49,801 nucleotides of DNA from an uncultured Pelagibacteraceae bacterium (lineage in GTDB: Bacteria; Pseudomonadota; Alphaproteobacteria; Pelagibacterales; Pelagibacteraceae). Below the pieces are notes generated by a model, which was not told the DNA's origin, searched no databases, and worked only from the letters and a program-made list of their open reading frames with translations. This document shows positions 29,102 through 39,510 of the stretch, piece by piece. Location of the stretch: positions 1 through 49,801 of the forward strand of contig CABYVA010000005.1 in the NCBI GenBank assembly GCA_902522325.1, in the 5' to 3' direction. Each line of letters opens with the position of its first letter. The stretch's first letter is position 1. The position numbers and the translations under genes are program-made.

Positions 29102-29671
29102 ATGCACTTTTATAAAAAAAGTTATTTAATAATAGTAGTTTTTATAACAACATTATTTTTAATGGAAAATTCAGTAGCTAAATACGAAAAAATATTTTTT
29201 GATTTTAATGTAACTGGCTTGGATGGAGAAAATATAGATCTATCTAAATATAAAAATAAAGCAGTGCTATTAGTTAATGTAGCGAGTAATTGTGGATTTA
29301 CAAAACAGTATGGCGATTTACAAAGAATATGGGATCTATATAAAGATCAAGGCTTATTAGTTCTTGGTGTACCTTCAAATCAATTTGGTAATCAGGAACC
29401 TGGATCAAATGAAGATATAAAAAAATTTTGCAAAGTTAATTTCAATGTAAACTTCCCTATGACTGATAAATTAAATGTTAAAGGTGAAAATGCACATGAA
29501 ATTTATAAATGGGCAATAAAAAACTTTGGAAAATCAGCTGAACCTAAATGGAATTTTCATAAAATTTTAATTAATAAAGATGGCAAAATAGTAGACACCT
29601 ACTCTTCATTTACGAAACCAACATCTAAAAAAATCGTTAGTGAAATTGAAAAAATATTAAATATAAAATGA
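29102..29671 (+). CDS. glutathione peroxidase (Cys form)
   Basis: VNVASNCGFTKQYGDLQRIWDLY, LGVPSNQFGNQEPGSNEDIKKFC, WNFHKILINKDG. Confidence 0.93.
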   Translation: MHFYKKSYLIIVVFITTLFLMENSVAKYEKIFFDFNVTGLDGENIDLSKYKNKAVLLVNVASNCGFTKQYGDLQRIWDLYKDQGLLVLGVPSNQFGNQEPGSNEDIKKFCKVNFNVNFPMTDKLNVKGENAHEIYKWAIKNFGKSAEPKWNFHKILINKDGKIVDTYSSFTKPTSKKIVSEIEKILNIK

Positions 29672-30430
29672 CAATCCATCGTAAGCTGGTGTTACATTTT
29701 TTGGTAGTTTTCTTTTAAGCTCAGAATAATCCATCTCATTATTAAGGTTAGTTAAAATTGTTTTTTTTGGTTTAATAATCTTAACTAATTTTAACACCCC
29801 ATCTAAATTATAATGAGAATAGTGAAAAGAATATCTTAAACAATCAATTACTAAATATTTAAGGTTAAGAAATTTCTTCATATCTTTATCGTATATTTTG
29901 CTTACATCACTTGCGTATGCACATTTGTTATTAATTATGTAGCAAATACTATTAATATTTCCATGTTTTACTGGAACACTTTGAATTTTTAAATCTTCTT
30001 GATTAATTTGAAAATTATGAACTTTTTTTAATTTATTTAATTTCAATGTAGGCGGATATTCATTTGTATTTAAAAAACAATATTTAAACGTGTTTAAAAG
30101 ATATCTGGTTGTATTTTTGTCTGCATAAACAGGCAATTTTTTTTGGCTTTTTAGATAAAAAACTCTTAAATCATTAATTCCATGTGTCTGGTCTCCATGA
30201 GAATGTGTATAGAAAACTTTATTTATATTTTTTATTTTGTTAAAAATTAATTGTGATTTTAAATCTGGAGAACTATCTATTAAAATATTTTCATTTGAAC
30301 TTGAAATTAAAGCAGAGCATCTTGTTCTATAATTTCTTTTGTTTTTAGGATTACATTTACCAAAATATCCATCTATTCTAGGTACACCCATTGAATAACC
30401 ACAGCCAAGAATAGTAAACTTTATAGACAT
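29657..30430 (-). CDS. MBL-fold metallo-hydrolase (PhnP-like)
   Basis: ILGCGYSMGVPRIDGYFGKC, YTHSHGDQTHGINDLR. Confidence 0.86.
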   Translation of the reverse strand: MSIKFTILGCGYSMGVPRIDGYFGKCNPKNKRNYRTRCSALISSSNENILIDSSPDLKSQLIFNKIKNINKVFYTHSHGDQTHGINDLRVFYLKSQKKLPVYADKNTTRYLLNTFKYCFLNTNEYPPTLKLNKLKKVHNFQINQEDLKIQSVPVKHGNINSICYIINNKCAYASDVSKIYDKDMKKFLNLKYLVIDCLRYSFHYSHYNLDGVLKLVKIIKPKKTILTNLNNEMDYSELKRKLPKNVTPAYDGLSFYI

Positions 30431-31200
30431 TAGCTGAAAAATAAATTATTAAAATTTTTACTTGTCAATACATCTAATTCTTCTTGGCTCACACTTTTTA
30501 AATTAGCAAGTTTTTTTAGTGTATGTTCTATAAAACTAGGTTCATTTTTTTTGCCTCTTAAAGGTACGGGTGACAAAAATGGACTATCAGTTTCTATTAA
30601 AAGTCTTTCTAGAGGAATTTTTTTAAAAGTATTTTGTAATTCTAGGCTATTATTAAAAGTTATTATACCACTTGCAGAGAAAAATGTATTGTATTTAAAT
30701 AATTTTTCAGCAAATTCATATGATCCTGTAAAACAATGCATAATTATTTTTAAATTATCTTTTTCATAATTTTTTATAATATTAAATGTTTCATCCTCGG
30801 CACTTCTCGAATGTACAATTAAAGGTACATTTAAATCTATAGATGCTTCAATATGTTTTTTGAAACTTTCTACTTGATCGTTTTTTTTGCTATTATTGTA
30901 GTAGAAATCTAATCCAGTTTCTCCAATACCAATAATTTTTTCATTTTGATTAAATTTTTGGATTATTTCCTTTTTTTCCAAAACATCATTACTTGATTCA
31001 TGCGGATGTATACCAAAAGTTCCATAAATAATTGGATCAATTTGAACTATTTTTAAAATTTCATCATATCCATTTTTAGTTGTACAAATTGTTAAAAGTT
31101 TTTCTATACCAATAGATTTAGATCTTGAAATAACTTTTTCCAGATTATTTGATAAAGGTTCATGATTTAGGTGACAGTGTGAATCAATCATTTTTTTCAA
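30430..31200 (-). CDS. tatD: TatD family DNase/hydrolase
   Basis: MIDSHCHLNHEP, GIGETGLDFYYN, LIVHSRSAEDE, LIETDSPFLSPVPLRGKKNEP. Confidence 0.92.
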   Translation of the reverse strand: MKKMIDSHCHLNHEPLSNNLEKVISRSKSIGIEKLLTICTTKNGYDEILKIVQIDPIIYGTFGIHPHESSNDVLEKKEIIQKFNQNEKIIGIGETGLDFYYNNSKKNDQVESFKKHIEASIDLNVPLIVHSRSAEDETFNIIKNYEKDNLKIIMHCFTGSYEFAEKLFKYNTFFSASGIITFNNSLELQNTFKKIPLERLLIETDSPFLSPVPLRGKKNEPSFIEHTLKKLANLKSVSQEELDVLTSKNFNNLFFS

Positions 31201-32722
31201 TTTTTTTAAAAAGAATATTAATTTTGCTTATTTTTGTTTTAGATTTTAAATAATCATTATCTTTAATTGATTTAAAATCAATCTTATCTTCATCTATACC
31301 AAAAATTTTTAACACTTTTAACGAACTTTCAGGAATAATTGGATAAAGCATTATTGTAATTTTTCTTATTAATTCAAAAGAAACGTACTGAATAGTGTTC
31401 AATCTATTAGTATCTTTTTTTTTATTCCAAGGTTCTTGATCATTAAAATATTTATTAGCTGCAAAAAGTTGATCTAGTATAAAATTTACATATCCATTTA
31501 TATTTTGATTATCTATGTAATTAATTAAATTTTCATAATTGGATATAAATACATTTAAAACTTTTAAATCACTTTCGATAAATTTATCTTTTTTTGGAAT
31601 TTCAAGGTTAGAATTTTTCTCATTAAAAGAGATAACCCTTTGACATAAATTTCCAAAATTGTTAGCAAGGTCGCTATTAATGCAATTTTCTAACTTCTCT
31701 TTTGAAATATTTCCATCATTACCAAATGATACTTCTTTAATTAAATAATATCTTAAAGGATCAAGTCCATATGTATTTATAATTTCAATTGGATCTAATA
31801 TATTTCCTTTTGATTTTGACATTTTTTCTTCTCCAGAAAGTATCCATCCATGTCCATAAATTCTTTTTGGTGGTTTAATATTTGCCGCCAATAAAAAAGC
31901 AGGCCAATAAACTGCATGAAATCGTAATATGTCCTTTCCGATAAGATGAAGAGTTGCAGGCCAAAATTTTTTATAAAGATTATCATTTTCATCAGGATAA
32001 TTTAAAGCGCTAATATAATTTGTTAAAGCATCTAACCAAACATATATTACATGATCTTTATTAGACGGCACTTTTATTCCCCAAGAAAAAGATTTACGAC
32101 TTACTGACAAATCTTTTAATCCACTTTTTACAAAACTTAAAACTTCGTTTTTTCTGCTTTCGGGCAAAATAAAATCTGGATTTTTTTCATAAAACTTTAA
32201 CAAAGGCTCTTGCCATTTAGAAAGTTTAAAAAAATAGGACTCTTCTTCCACCCATTCTACGGCAGATCCTGAAAGTTTTGATACTTTGTTGTCATCTATT
32301 GTTTCTATTTCATCTTCTGAATAAAAGGCTTCATCTGATACAGAATACCATCCTGAATACTTCGAAAGATAAATTTCCTTTTTTTTTTCTAAAATGTTCC
32401 ATAAATTTGATACAGATTTTTTGTGCCTATCCTCAGTTGTTCTAATAAAATCTGTATTTGATAAATTAAGTATTTTTGAGAGATCCTTAAAAGTTTTACT
32501 TATTTCGTTGCAAAAAATTAAGGGATCCATATTTTTTTTTTCAGCTGCTCTTTGAATTTTTTGTCCATGCTCATCTGTACCTGTTAAAAAAAAAACATTA
32601 CAACCTTGAATTCTTTTAAAACGTGCAAAAAAATCTGCAATTATACTGGAATAAGCGTGACCCATATGTGGTTTTGCTGAAGGATAATATATAGGTGTGG
32701 TGATATAGTAATTGTTATTCAT
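31184..32722 (-). CDS. metG: methionyl-tRNA synthetase
   Basis: ITTPIYYPSAKPHMGHAYSSIIAD (HIGH-like), EEKMSKSKGNILDP (KMSKS). Confidence 0.96.
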   Translation of the reverse strand: MNNNYYITTPIYYPSAKPHMGHAYSSIIADFFARFKRIQGCNVFFLTGTDEHGQKIQRAAEKKNMDPLIFCNEISKTFKDLSKILNLSNTDFIRTTEDRHKKSVSNLWNILEKKKEIYLSKYSGWYSVSDEAFYSEDEIETIDDNKVSKLSGSAVEWVEEESYFFKLSKWQEPLLKFYEKNPDFILPESRKNEVLSFVKSGLKDLSVSRKSFSWGIKVPSNKDHVIYVWLDALTNYISALNYPDENDNLYKKFWPATLHLIGKDILRFHAVYWPAFLLAANIKPPKRIYGHGWILSGEEKMSKSKGNILDPIEIINTYGLDPLRYYLIKEVSFGNDGNISKEKLENCINSDLANNFGNLCQRVISFNEKNSNLEIPKKDKFIESDLKVLNVFISNYENLINYIDNQNINGYVNFILDQLFAANKYFNDQEPWNKKKDTNRLNTIQYVSFELIRKITIMLYPIIPESSLKVLKIFGIDEDKIDFKSIKDNDYLKSKTKISKINILFKKIEKND

Positions 32723-33653
32723 GTAAGATTTTTGATTTAAATTCTAAAAATAATGCTTCGTGATCTAAGTTATATGTAAATGTATTATTAATTTTATAGA
32801 TGAATTTTGTATACAAATCTAATATTTTATTTTTGTTAATACTATTATTAAATATTTTTAAAAAATATAATTCAATTAAAAAATATATATATGACTTTAC
32901 AAAATAATTTTTTATATAAATTTTTTCATTTATTAAATGAAGTAAAAAATTATTCAAATCGTATTGAGTCAAATCTATATTATTTTCCTTTGCGAAATTT
33001 ATTAGGTTAACAAAATTACCTGGTGTGAAATAATGATTTATAAAATCTTTGTGAAGTAAATTTAATAAATTTTCATTTAATAAATGATTGGTAATATCCA
33101 ATGTTTTTTTAAAAGACAAATGTACTTTATACAACAAACATCTTGACTTTAAAGTATCTGGTAACTTTTTATTATTGTTGTGGATAAATATAAAAACAAC
33201 ATTGTAATTAGGTTCTTCGACTATTTTGAGTAATGAATTTAATGAATTCTTATTAAGATTTTCCGCGTTATCAATCAAAATTATTCTAGGTAGCTGATTG
33301 AAACTTGATTTATTAATATAATTTATCATTTCTCTACTTTGTGAAATTTCTATATTTTTTTTTTCTTTATGCAAATCAACTAGAAAAAAGTTAGGATGAG
33401 TTTTGTTGTTTACTAGAATGTAAGATTTATTATCATTATAAATAGTTTTTTCATTATAATTATATGGATATTGTTCATTTTTAGAAAATATATAATTAAT
33501 AAAATGATAAGCTAAAGTAGATTTCCCGCTTCCTTTCGGGCCGCTTAATAGAATTTTACTAGGTAATTTATTATTAATAAACAAATTTGATAATTCATCA
33601 AAAATTTCATTTAGTCCAAATAGTTTGGTTTGTAAGTTAGGTTCTATTATCAT
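32715..33653 (-). CDS. holB: DNA polymerase III subunit delta'
   Basis: KILLSGPKGSGKSTLAYHFINYI, IIDNAENLNKNSLNSLLKIVEEP (SRC-like LKSRC). Confidence 0.88.
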   Translation of the reverse strand: MIIEPNLQTKLFGLNEIFDELSNLFINNKLPSKILLSGPKGSGKSTLAYHFINYIFSKNEQYPYNYNEKTIYNDNKSYILVNNKTHPNFFLVDLHKEKKNIEISQSREMINYINKSSFNQLPRIILIDNAENLNKNSLNSLLKIVEEPNYNVVFIFIHNNNKKLPDTLKSRCLLYKVHLSFKKTLDITNHLLNENLLNLLHKDFINHYFTPGNFVNLINFAKENNIDLTQYDLNNFLLHLINEKIYIKNYFVKSYIYFLIELYFLKIFNNSINKNKILDLYTKFIYKINNTFTYNLDHEALFLEFKSKILHE

Positions 33654-34267
33654 TATATGATTTCTTTAATTTTATTCAAAATTATTTTTTTATTATTATT
33701 TATATCTAAATTTGAATTAATTCTTAAATACTTTTTTCTGTTTTTTTTTGATAGCTTAATATAGCCAGTTTGGACTCTTTTATAAAAAGCCATTTTAAAT
33801 TTATCATATCTGTTAAGATTTTTTCTTTTTATTAATCTTAATTTCATGTTTTTTGAATCAACTAAATGGAGAAATGTAAAACTAACTTTTATTTTTTTTA
33901 ATAAAAATTTATTGATAAAATGTATGAATTTAATATTAATACCCATTCCATAATGTTGATATGCTACGGTTGAGTCAGTGAATCTGTCTATTAATATTAT
34001 TTTTTTTCGAAAATTATCATTGATCTCATTAACAATATTTTCATTTCTTGCTGCAGAATAAAGCAAAAGATCGGTTGTTTTATCGAATTTAGATTTGTTA
34101 CTTAAAATTAGTTTTCTTATTTTTTCTGAATTTTGATTGCCCCCTGGTTCTCTTATTTTGATAAATTTTATTCTTTTTTTTTTTAGATATTTGGCAACAT
34201 TATTAATATGAAGAGATTTACCCGATCCTTCTATGCCTTCAAATACTATGATTGGCGTTTTATACAT
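33653..34267 (-). CDS. tmk: thymidylate kinase
   Basis: VFEGIEGSGKSLHI, REPGGNQNSEKIR, DRFTDSTVAYQHYG. Confidence 0.92.
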   Translation of the reverse strand: MYKTPIIVFEGIEGSGKSLHINNVAKYLKKKRIKFIKIREPGGNQNSEKIRKLILSNKSKFDKTTDLLLYSAARNENIVNEINDNFRKKIILIDRFTDSTVAYQHYGMGINIKFIHFINKFLLKKIKVSFTFLHLVDSKNMKLRLIKRKNLNRYDKFKMAFYKRVQTGYIKLSKKNRKKYLRINSNLDINNNKKIILNKIKEII

Positions 34268-35420
34268 CGCCCCAGATTAAATAATTAATTGAATGTATTA
34301 ATCTGGAAAAGATATTGACTTTTTTAATATTTTCAAATGCTAATAAATCATATTCATTTATTAACTCATCTTTATAAAAAACTTTTAACTTTCCAACAAC
34401 CTGATCTTTGTTAATTGGAGCTTCAATTGGTCCGTTATACTCTACTAACGCCTTTAAATATCTTTTTCTGGCTTTAGGTATAATTTTATATACGTCTTGC
34501 TTAACATATGCGTTAATTTTATTTTTTTTTCCTAACCAAACATCCATATCGGTTATTGGTTTATCTTTATCTGCAATTTGTATTAAATCAAAACGCGTTA
34601 ATCCCCACACATGTAATTTTCTTGACTCTCTCGATCTATCATTTTTTGTTTGAAAACCACTTGCTACAGCAATTAATCTTCTGTTATTTTTAAATATTGA
34701 TGATGCTAGTGAGTACTTTTCTACCGCTAAATATCCTGTTTTTATTCCATCAGCTCCAATGTTTTTGTATAACAAAGGATTACGATTTCCTTGTGTAATT
34801 GGATCTCCACCAGTTCTATCCCAGGTAAATTCTTTTTCTTTAAAATATTTATACTCTTCAGGATAATTTTTAATAAGATAATGTGACATAATTAAAATAT
34901 CTCTTACGGTTGAATAGTTGTCAGGATCATTTATGCCTGAAGAGTTAGAAAAATTAGTATTAGTCATACCAATTTCATTAGCTTTAGAAGTCATCATAAT
35001 CGCGAATTCTTCTTCTGAACCTGCTATACCTTCTGCGAGTGCAACACAAGCATCGTTGCCAGAAGCTACTATTATACCCCGTAATAAATCTTCTACACTA
35101 ACTTCATCACCAACCATTATAAACATCGAAGAGAAACCAGCTGCTGATAATCGCCAAGCATTTTCAGAAACAATAAATTTATCGTCAAGGCTCAAATCAC
35201 CTTTTGATATAAGTTCAAAAGCAATGATTGATGTCATAATTTTGGTCATAGATGCTGGATAAATTTCTCTATCAGCTTCCTTTTCAAAAAGAATTTCTCC
35301 AGATAGATAGTCTTGAAGAATTACGGTTGATGCTTTTATATCGAAATTAGCATTTGTTGGTGTAAAAAAAAGTAAACCAACAAAAATTTTAGCAAAATAA
35401 ATTTTAATTTTTTTTATCAT
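34260..35420 (-). CDS. D-alanyl-D-alanine carboxypeptidase (PBP5/6-like)
   Basis: IYPASMTKIMTSI (SxxK), SGN, DGIKTGYL (KTG). Confidence 0.92.
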   Translation of the reverse strand: MIKKIKIYFAKIFVGLLFFTPTNANFDIKASTVILQDYLSGEILFEKEADREIYPASMTKIMTSIIAFELISKGDLSLDDKFIVSENAWRLSAAGFSSMFIMVGDEVSVEDLLRGIIVASGNDACVALAEGIAGSEEEFAIMMTSKANEIGMTNTNFSNSSGINDPDNYSTVRDILIMSHYLIKNYPEEYKYFKEKEFTWDRTGGDPITQGNRNPLLYKNIGADGIKTGYLAVEKYSLASSIFKNNRRLIAVASGFQTKNDRSRESRKLHVWGLTRFDLIQIADKDKPITDMDVWLGKKNKINAYVKQDVYKIIPKARKRYLKALVEYNGPIEAPINKDQVVGKLKVFYKDELINEYDLLAFENIKKVNIFSRLIHSINYLIWGDV

Positions 35421-36166
35421 TTTTTAATAATTTCAATGTTTTCGAATTGTAATATATTTATACTATTAAATCCTTTTTGTAGAGACTTTATGTCCATATA
35501 AGGGCCTAAAAAAACTCTATATTCTGTATCCGATAAGATTTGTATTTTAACGTTTTTTTCATCAGTTTCTTCAAGTATTCTGTTTACCATAGACTGCGCT
35601 GTATCTTTAAAATAAAAATCTGCAACTTTGATAATATATTTAAATTTAGTTTTTACAGGTAAAATCTCTTTTTCAGTATTGGAATTAAGATCATTAATGT
35701 TTACGCTATCTACTGGAGCTTTATTTGCGACTTCTTTTTCTTTGTCATGCATTTTAGCTTTTTTTGCAATAAAGGTTGAATTTTGTATAACTTCATATAC
35801 CTCAACATAAGGTTCATCTAAATCTAAACCAATCTCATTAGAAATTCTCTCAGTAACCACAATATTGTTAAAGATAGGATATTCAGATCTGGATCCAACT
35901 TTGGCTAATACAGTTTTATCATTTAAAATATTTTTAATCCTTACAATTGTCCCCTTTTTTAAATTTTTTTGAAAAACAATCATTTCTCTATTGTCCAATT
36001 TTTTTGAAATTTTTTTAAGTTCAAAAAGATCGTCAGTATAAACAATTGCAAAACCTTTGTTTACAAAGTTTTTGCTATTTATATTTATTTTATTAGTTTG
36101 ACTATCAATAGTTGAACAGGATGTTAAAATTAATAATAAAATAATGTAAAATTTTTTATAAAACAT
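35417..36166 (-). CDS. RlpA/SPOR-type septal lipoprotein
   Basis: Lipobox ILTSCS; double-psi barrel-like central part; C-terminal SPOR-like repeat (YIIKVADFYFKDTAQSMVNRILEE...YRVFLGPY). Confidence 0.7.
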   Translation of the reverse strand: MFYKKFYIILLLILTSCSTIDSQTNKININSKNFVNKGFAIVYTDDLFELKKISKKLDNREMIVFQKNLKKGTIVRIKNILNDKTVLAKVGSRSEYPIFNNIVVTERISNEIGLDLDEPYVEVYEVIQNSTFIAKKAKMHDKEKEVANKAPVDSVNINDLNSNTEKEILPVKTKFKYIIKVADFYFKDTAQSMVNRILEETDEKNVKIQILSDTEYRVFLGPYMDIKSLQKGFNSINILQFENIEIIKK

Positions 36167-37163
36167 TTGAAAACTTATTTTTTAATGTACATGTAGCTAT
36201 AGCAAATCGTAATGATCTATTCCATTTTAGTATAAGCTCATAATTATCAAACACAATGTATGCTGGATTATGAATATCAGGATTTGAAACAATATCTTTA
36301 TCTGGTGTAATTATAGCTGCGATTACATTTTCTTTAATATTTAAATCATCGTAATTTGTTATATATTTTTTAAAAAAATTTGCCTTTTTTTTATTTTTAA
36401 TTTTTCTTGCAGAACTATTTAAATATTTTTTAGGTATACTTTTCTTAAGATTTATTTTGTAAAAACATGGTTGATTTTTTTTCCAACCGATTTTACTAAG
36501 ATAATTAGCAGCAGATGCAAATGAATCTTCTATAGTTTTTAGCTCTATTAACTCATTTGAGTCATGATCAATGGCATATCTTTGAATTGTTGATGGCATA
36601 AATTGGAAGTTTCCAAAAGCGCCTGCCCATGAACCATACAGTATTTTATAATCGATAATCCCTTCATCTACTAATTTTAAAACTGTTAATAATTCATTTG
36701 TAAAAAAAGCACTCCTTCGTTTATCAAAACTTAAAGTGGCTAAAGATGATACAATGTCCATTTTGCCTACATAAGTTCCGAAATTAGTTTCTATTCCCAT
36801 TAGAGCTAAGAGCAATTCCTTTTCGACAGAAAAATTTTTATCAATTTTATTTATGATTTTTTGGTTTGTTTTATAAAGCTTAATACCATTTTTAACTTTT
36901 TTATCCGATGTTCTCTTTGATACATATGTTATTGTATCCTCGTAAAACTCTGGCTGATAACGATCATACTTTATCACTTTAGGTAAAAATTTAGCGTTTT
37001 TCATAACATTAGAAAATGTTGACTCAGAAATTCCTTCATTTAAAGCTTTAACTTTAAAAGTTTTTTTCCACTCAAGAAACTTTTCCTGATTTTCCGCTAA
37101 TGCATTAGAAAAGATTGCTATTAAAAATAGTATTATAATACTAATTTGTTTCATAAAGATCAT
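36156..37163 (-). CDS. lytic murein transglycosylase, MltB-like
   Basis: LLALMGIETNFGTYVGKMDIVSSLATLSFD, GSWAGAFGNFQFMPSTIQRYAIDHD. Confidence 0.9.
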   Translation of the reverse strand: MIFMKQISIIILFLIAIFSNALAENQEKFLEWKKTFKVKALNEGISESTFSNVMKNAKFLPKVIKYDRYQPEFYEDTITYVSKRTSDKKVKNGIKLYKTNQKIINKIDKNFSVEKELLLALMGIETNFGTYVGKMDIVSSLATLSFDKRRSAFFTNELLTVLKLVDEGIIDYKILYGSWAGAFGNFQFMPSTIQRYAIDHDSNELIELKTIEDSFASAANYLSKIGWKKNQPCFYKINLKKSIPKKYLNSSARKIKNKKKANFFKKYITNYDDLNIKENVIAAIITPDKDIVSNPDIHNPAYIVFDNYELILKWNRSLRFAIATCTLKNKFSNVL

Positions 37164-38022
37164 TTAGATATATGATTACAGCAATCCAAATAATAATAAA
37201 ACTCAGAAATTTAACTAATGAAAACTCCTCATTGTAGTAGAAATAACCTAAAATAAACTGCAATGTAGGTGTTATGTAAAAAATCATTCCTGTTGGACCT
37301 AGGCCTATAAGTTCAACACCTCTTACATACAGAAATAAAGGAATCACAGTCATCGGCCCAGCCAGAAGTAAAAAAAAACTTAATCCAGGACTTGATAGGC
37401 TAAAATCATTAAAACCATTTATTGTTATGAAGTAAAAAAAAATTAAGGCCAAAGGTAAAATATACAAACTTTCAATTAACAAACCAATGTCAGTATCAAT
37501 ATTTATTTTTTTTCTTATCAAATTATAAAAAGACCAGCTTAAAGCTACAATGATGCCTACCCAAGGTAAACTTTTAAAATTAAAAAAAATTAAAATTAAA
37601 ATAGATATAAAAACTAATATAATAGAAAAAACTCTTTTTTTATTTAGATTTTCTTTAAAAAAAATATATCCTAATAAAACACTAATTATAGGCATAATAA
37701 AATAACCAAAACTTGCATCTATAATTCTTTCGGTTGATACTGCATAAATCCAAACAGACCAGTTAATAAAAATTAACAAACCCGATCCGAATAAACCAAT
37801 TAAATTTTTTTTGTTAGATGAGGTTTTGATAAAAACTTTCCACTTTGAAAAAAAACTAGTTGTTAAAATTAACATTACAGCTGTCCACAAGCATCTATGA
37901 ACAACTAATTCAATATGACCAATAAAAGATACAGATTGAAAATACAAAACGCCAATAAAACCCCACCAAAAAGAACCTAATGATGTATATAGAATACCTT
38001 TGTTAAAATTAGAAATATTCAT
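37141..38022 (-). CDS. rarD: RarD/EamA family transporter
   Basis: GILYTSLGSFWWGFIGVLYFQSVSFIGHIELVVHRCLWT. Confidence 0.86.
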   Translation of the reverse strand: MNISNFNKGILYTSLGSFWWGFIGVLYFQSVSFIGHIELVVHRCLWTAVMLILTTSFFSKWKVFIKTSSNKKNLIGLFGSGLLIFINWSVWIYAVSTERIIDASFGYFIMPIISVLLGYIFFKENLNKKRVFSIILVFISILILIFFNFKSLPWVGIIVALSWSFYNLIRKKINIDTDIGLLIESLYILPLALIFFYFITINGFNDFSLSSPGLSFFLLLAGPMTVIPLFLYVRGVELIGLGPTGMIFYITPTLQFILGYFYYNEEFSLVKFLSFIIIWIAVIIYLNDLYETN

Positions 38023-38037
38023 ATAGTAAAAAATTAT

Positions 38038-39510
38038 TTAATTGTCATTATTTAGAAGGTTATACAATATTTGATTTAAAGAAATTTTTTCTTTTATTAT
38101 AATCGATTTATCTGATTTACTTTTTTTGTGAACAAATAAAACATTGTTAATACTATTATCGATAATCCTTGAATCATGATCTGAAAAAAATATTATTTCT
38201 AAATTATTATAAATTTTTTCATTCTTTAATTTTTTAATAAATTTTTCTAAATATATCACTAAACAATATTTTTCTAAATTATGTCGTAATCTTTTTTCAT
38301 TAGTTGAAATTTTATTATAATCAATTGATTTTACCCCATCATAATTGCAAGCATCATCAAAACCATAAGGTATATGAGGAACAAGAATATGTGCAAAAAC
38401 TAAATTTGATTTTTCATATTTTACACTCTCAAAAATTTGATCCAATATAAATTGGATTGCAGCTTTTTCTCCTTCCGGATCAAGTATACTATCGCTAAAT
38501 CTAAATTCTCGACTTAATCTCCAAATATAATTACTAAAAATAGAACCATTATTTTTATAAATAGATACATATCTAGTAACTATTGTATTTTTAAATCCTT
38601 TTAAAAATTTTAAATCGTGATTAAAGGGATTAAATTGAAAACATCTTATAACCTTTATATGGTTGCAAAAGTTTAAAAACATTGATTGATGAACAATTAT
38701 GTTTTTATGTTCATTCATATCAAATAGTTTATTATTCGTTAATTCATTAACAATAAAATAATTATTTGATTTTTTAATAAATTGTTTATTTTTTTTTGTA
38801 TTTATGTTCTCATAATCCTTTATATCTATTATAAAATTTAAAGACGAAGACATGACTTTGTCAGTTGAAAAAAATAAAGAATAAGCATTGGTATATATAT
38901 TAAAATTATTTCGAATATAAAAATCTAAGATTAAATCATTAATATTATTTGAATTTTTGACTTTATTATCTTCACTATTAAATCCTGACATTTCATCAAA
39001 AACAATAATTAACTTTTTATTGCTATTTGATAAATCTATATTTTCAATTTCTTTATTAACTTTAATAGCTGGAAATTTAGAAAAATTTTTTGTTACATCT
39101 AAACAATTAAATATAAATATAACGAATACAAATGAGAAAATAATTTTTAGTCCATTTTTTTTTAATAATAAAAAAAATATCGTTAATAAAAAAATTGAAA
39201 ATAGTGAAAAATTAAGAGAATTTAAGTAAGGTGTGCCTGTATTAAATAGTTTAGTTATAATACCAGAAAATATCCATAGCCCCAAATTTTGATCTATTGA
39301 ATAAAAACTTATAAATGCAAACCAAATATAAACTAAATAATCTTTTTTTTGTTTAATTAAAAAAGTTATTAATCCAAAATGTATTAGATAAGGAATTAAT
39401 AGAAATATTGAAAATAATATTGAAATATCAATAACATCTAGATTGCCACGAAATATCCAAATAGGAAATAAGGACAAAAAACCATAAATATTATAAAACC
39501 TTGTATTCAT
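38038..39510 (-). CDS. membrane-anchored alkaline-phosphatase/sulfatase superfamily protein (putative envelope phospho-group transferase)
   Basis: N-terminal TM segments; LIIVFDEMSG, FAHILVPHIPYGFD, IIFFSDHDSRI motifs. Confidence 0.75.
   Translation of the reverse strand: MNTRFYNIYGFLSLFPIWIFRGNLDVIDISILFSIFLLIPYLIHFGLITFLIKQKKDYLVYIWFAFISFYSIDQNLGLWIFSGIITKLFNTGTPYLNSLNFSLFSIFLLTIFFLLLKKNGLKIIFSFVFVIFIFNCLDVTKNFSKFPAIKVNKEIENIDLSNSNKKLIIVFDEMSGFNSEDNKVKNSNNINDLILDFYIRNNFNIYTNAYSLFFSTDKVMSSSLNFIIDIKDYENINTKKNKQFIKKSNNYFIVNELTNNKLFDMNEHKNIIVHQSMFLNFCNHIKVIRCFQFNPFNHDLKFLKGFKNTIVTRYVSIYKNNGSIFSNYIWRLSREFRFSDSILDPEGEKAAIQFILDQIFESVKYEKSNLVFAHILVPHIPYGFDDACNYDGVKSIDYNKISTNEKRLRHNLEKYCLVIYLEKFIKKLKNEKIYNNLEIIFFSDHDSRIIDNSINNVLFVHKKSKSDKSIIIKEKISLNQILYNLLNNDN

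Noticed and set aside
31795-31992. Same-strand 65-aa ORF within metG
   Set aside because: Out-of-frame ORF inside the well-supported metG coding sequence.
34408-35810. Plus-strand ORFs opposite the dac/rlpA genes (81, 114, 60 aa)
   Set aside because: Antisense to conserved minus-strand operon; no independent support.
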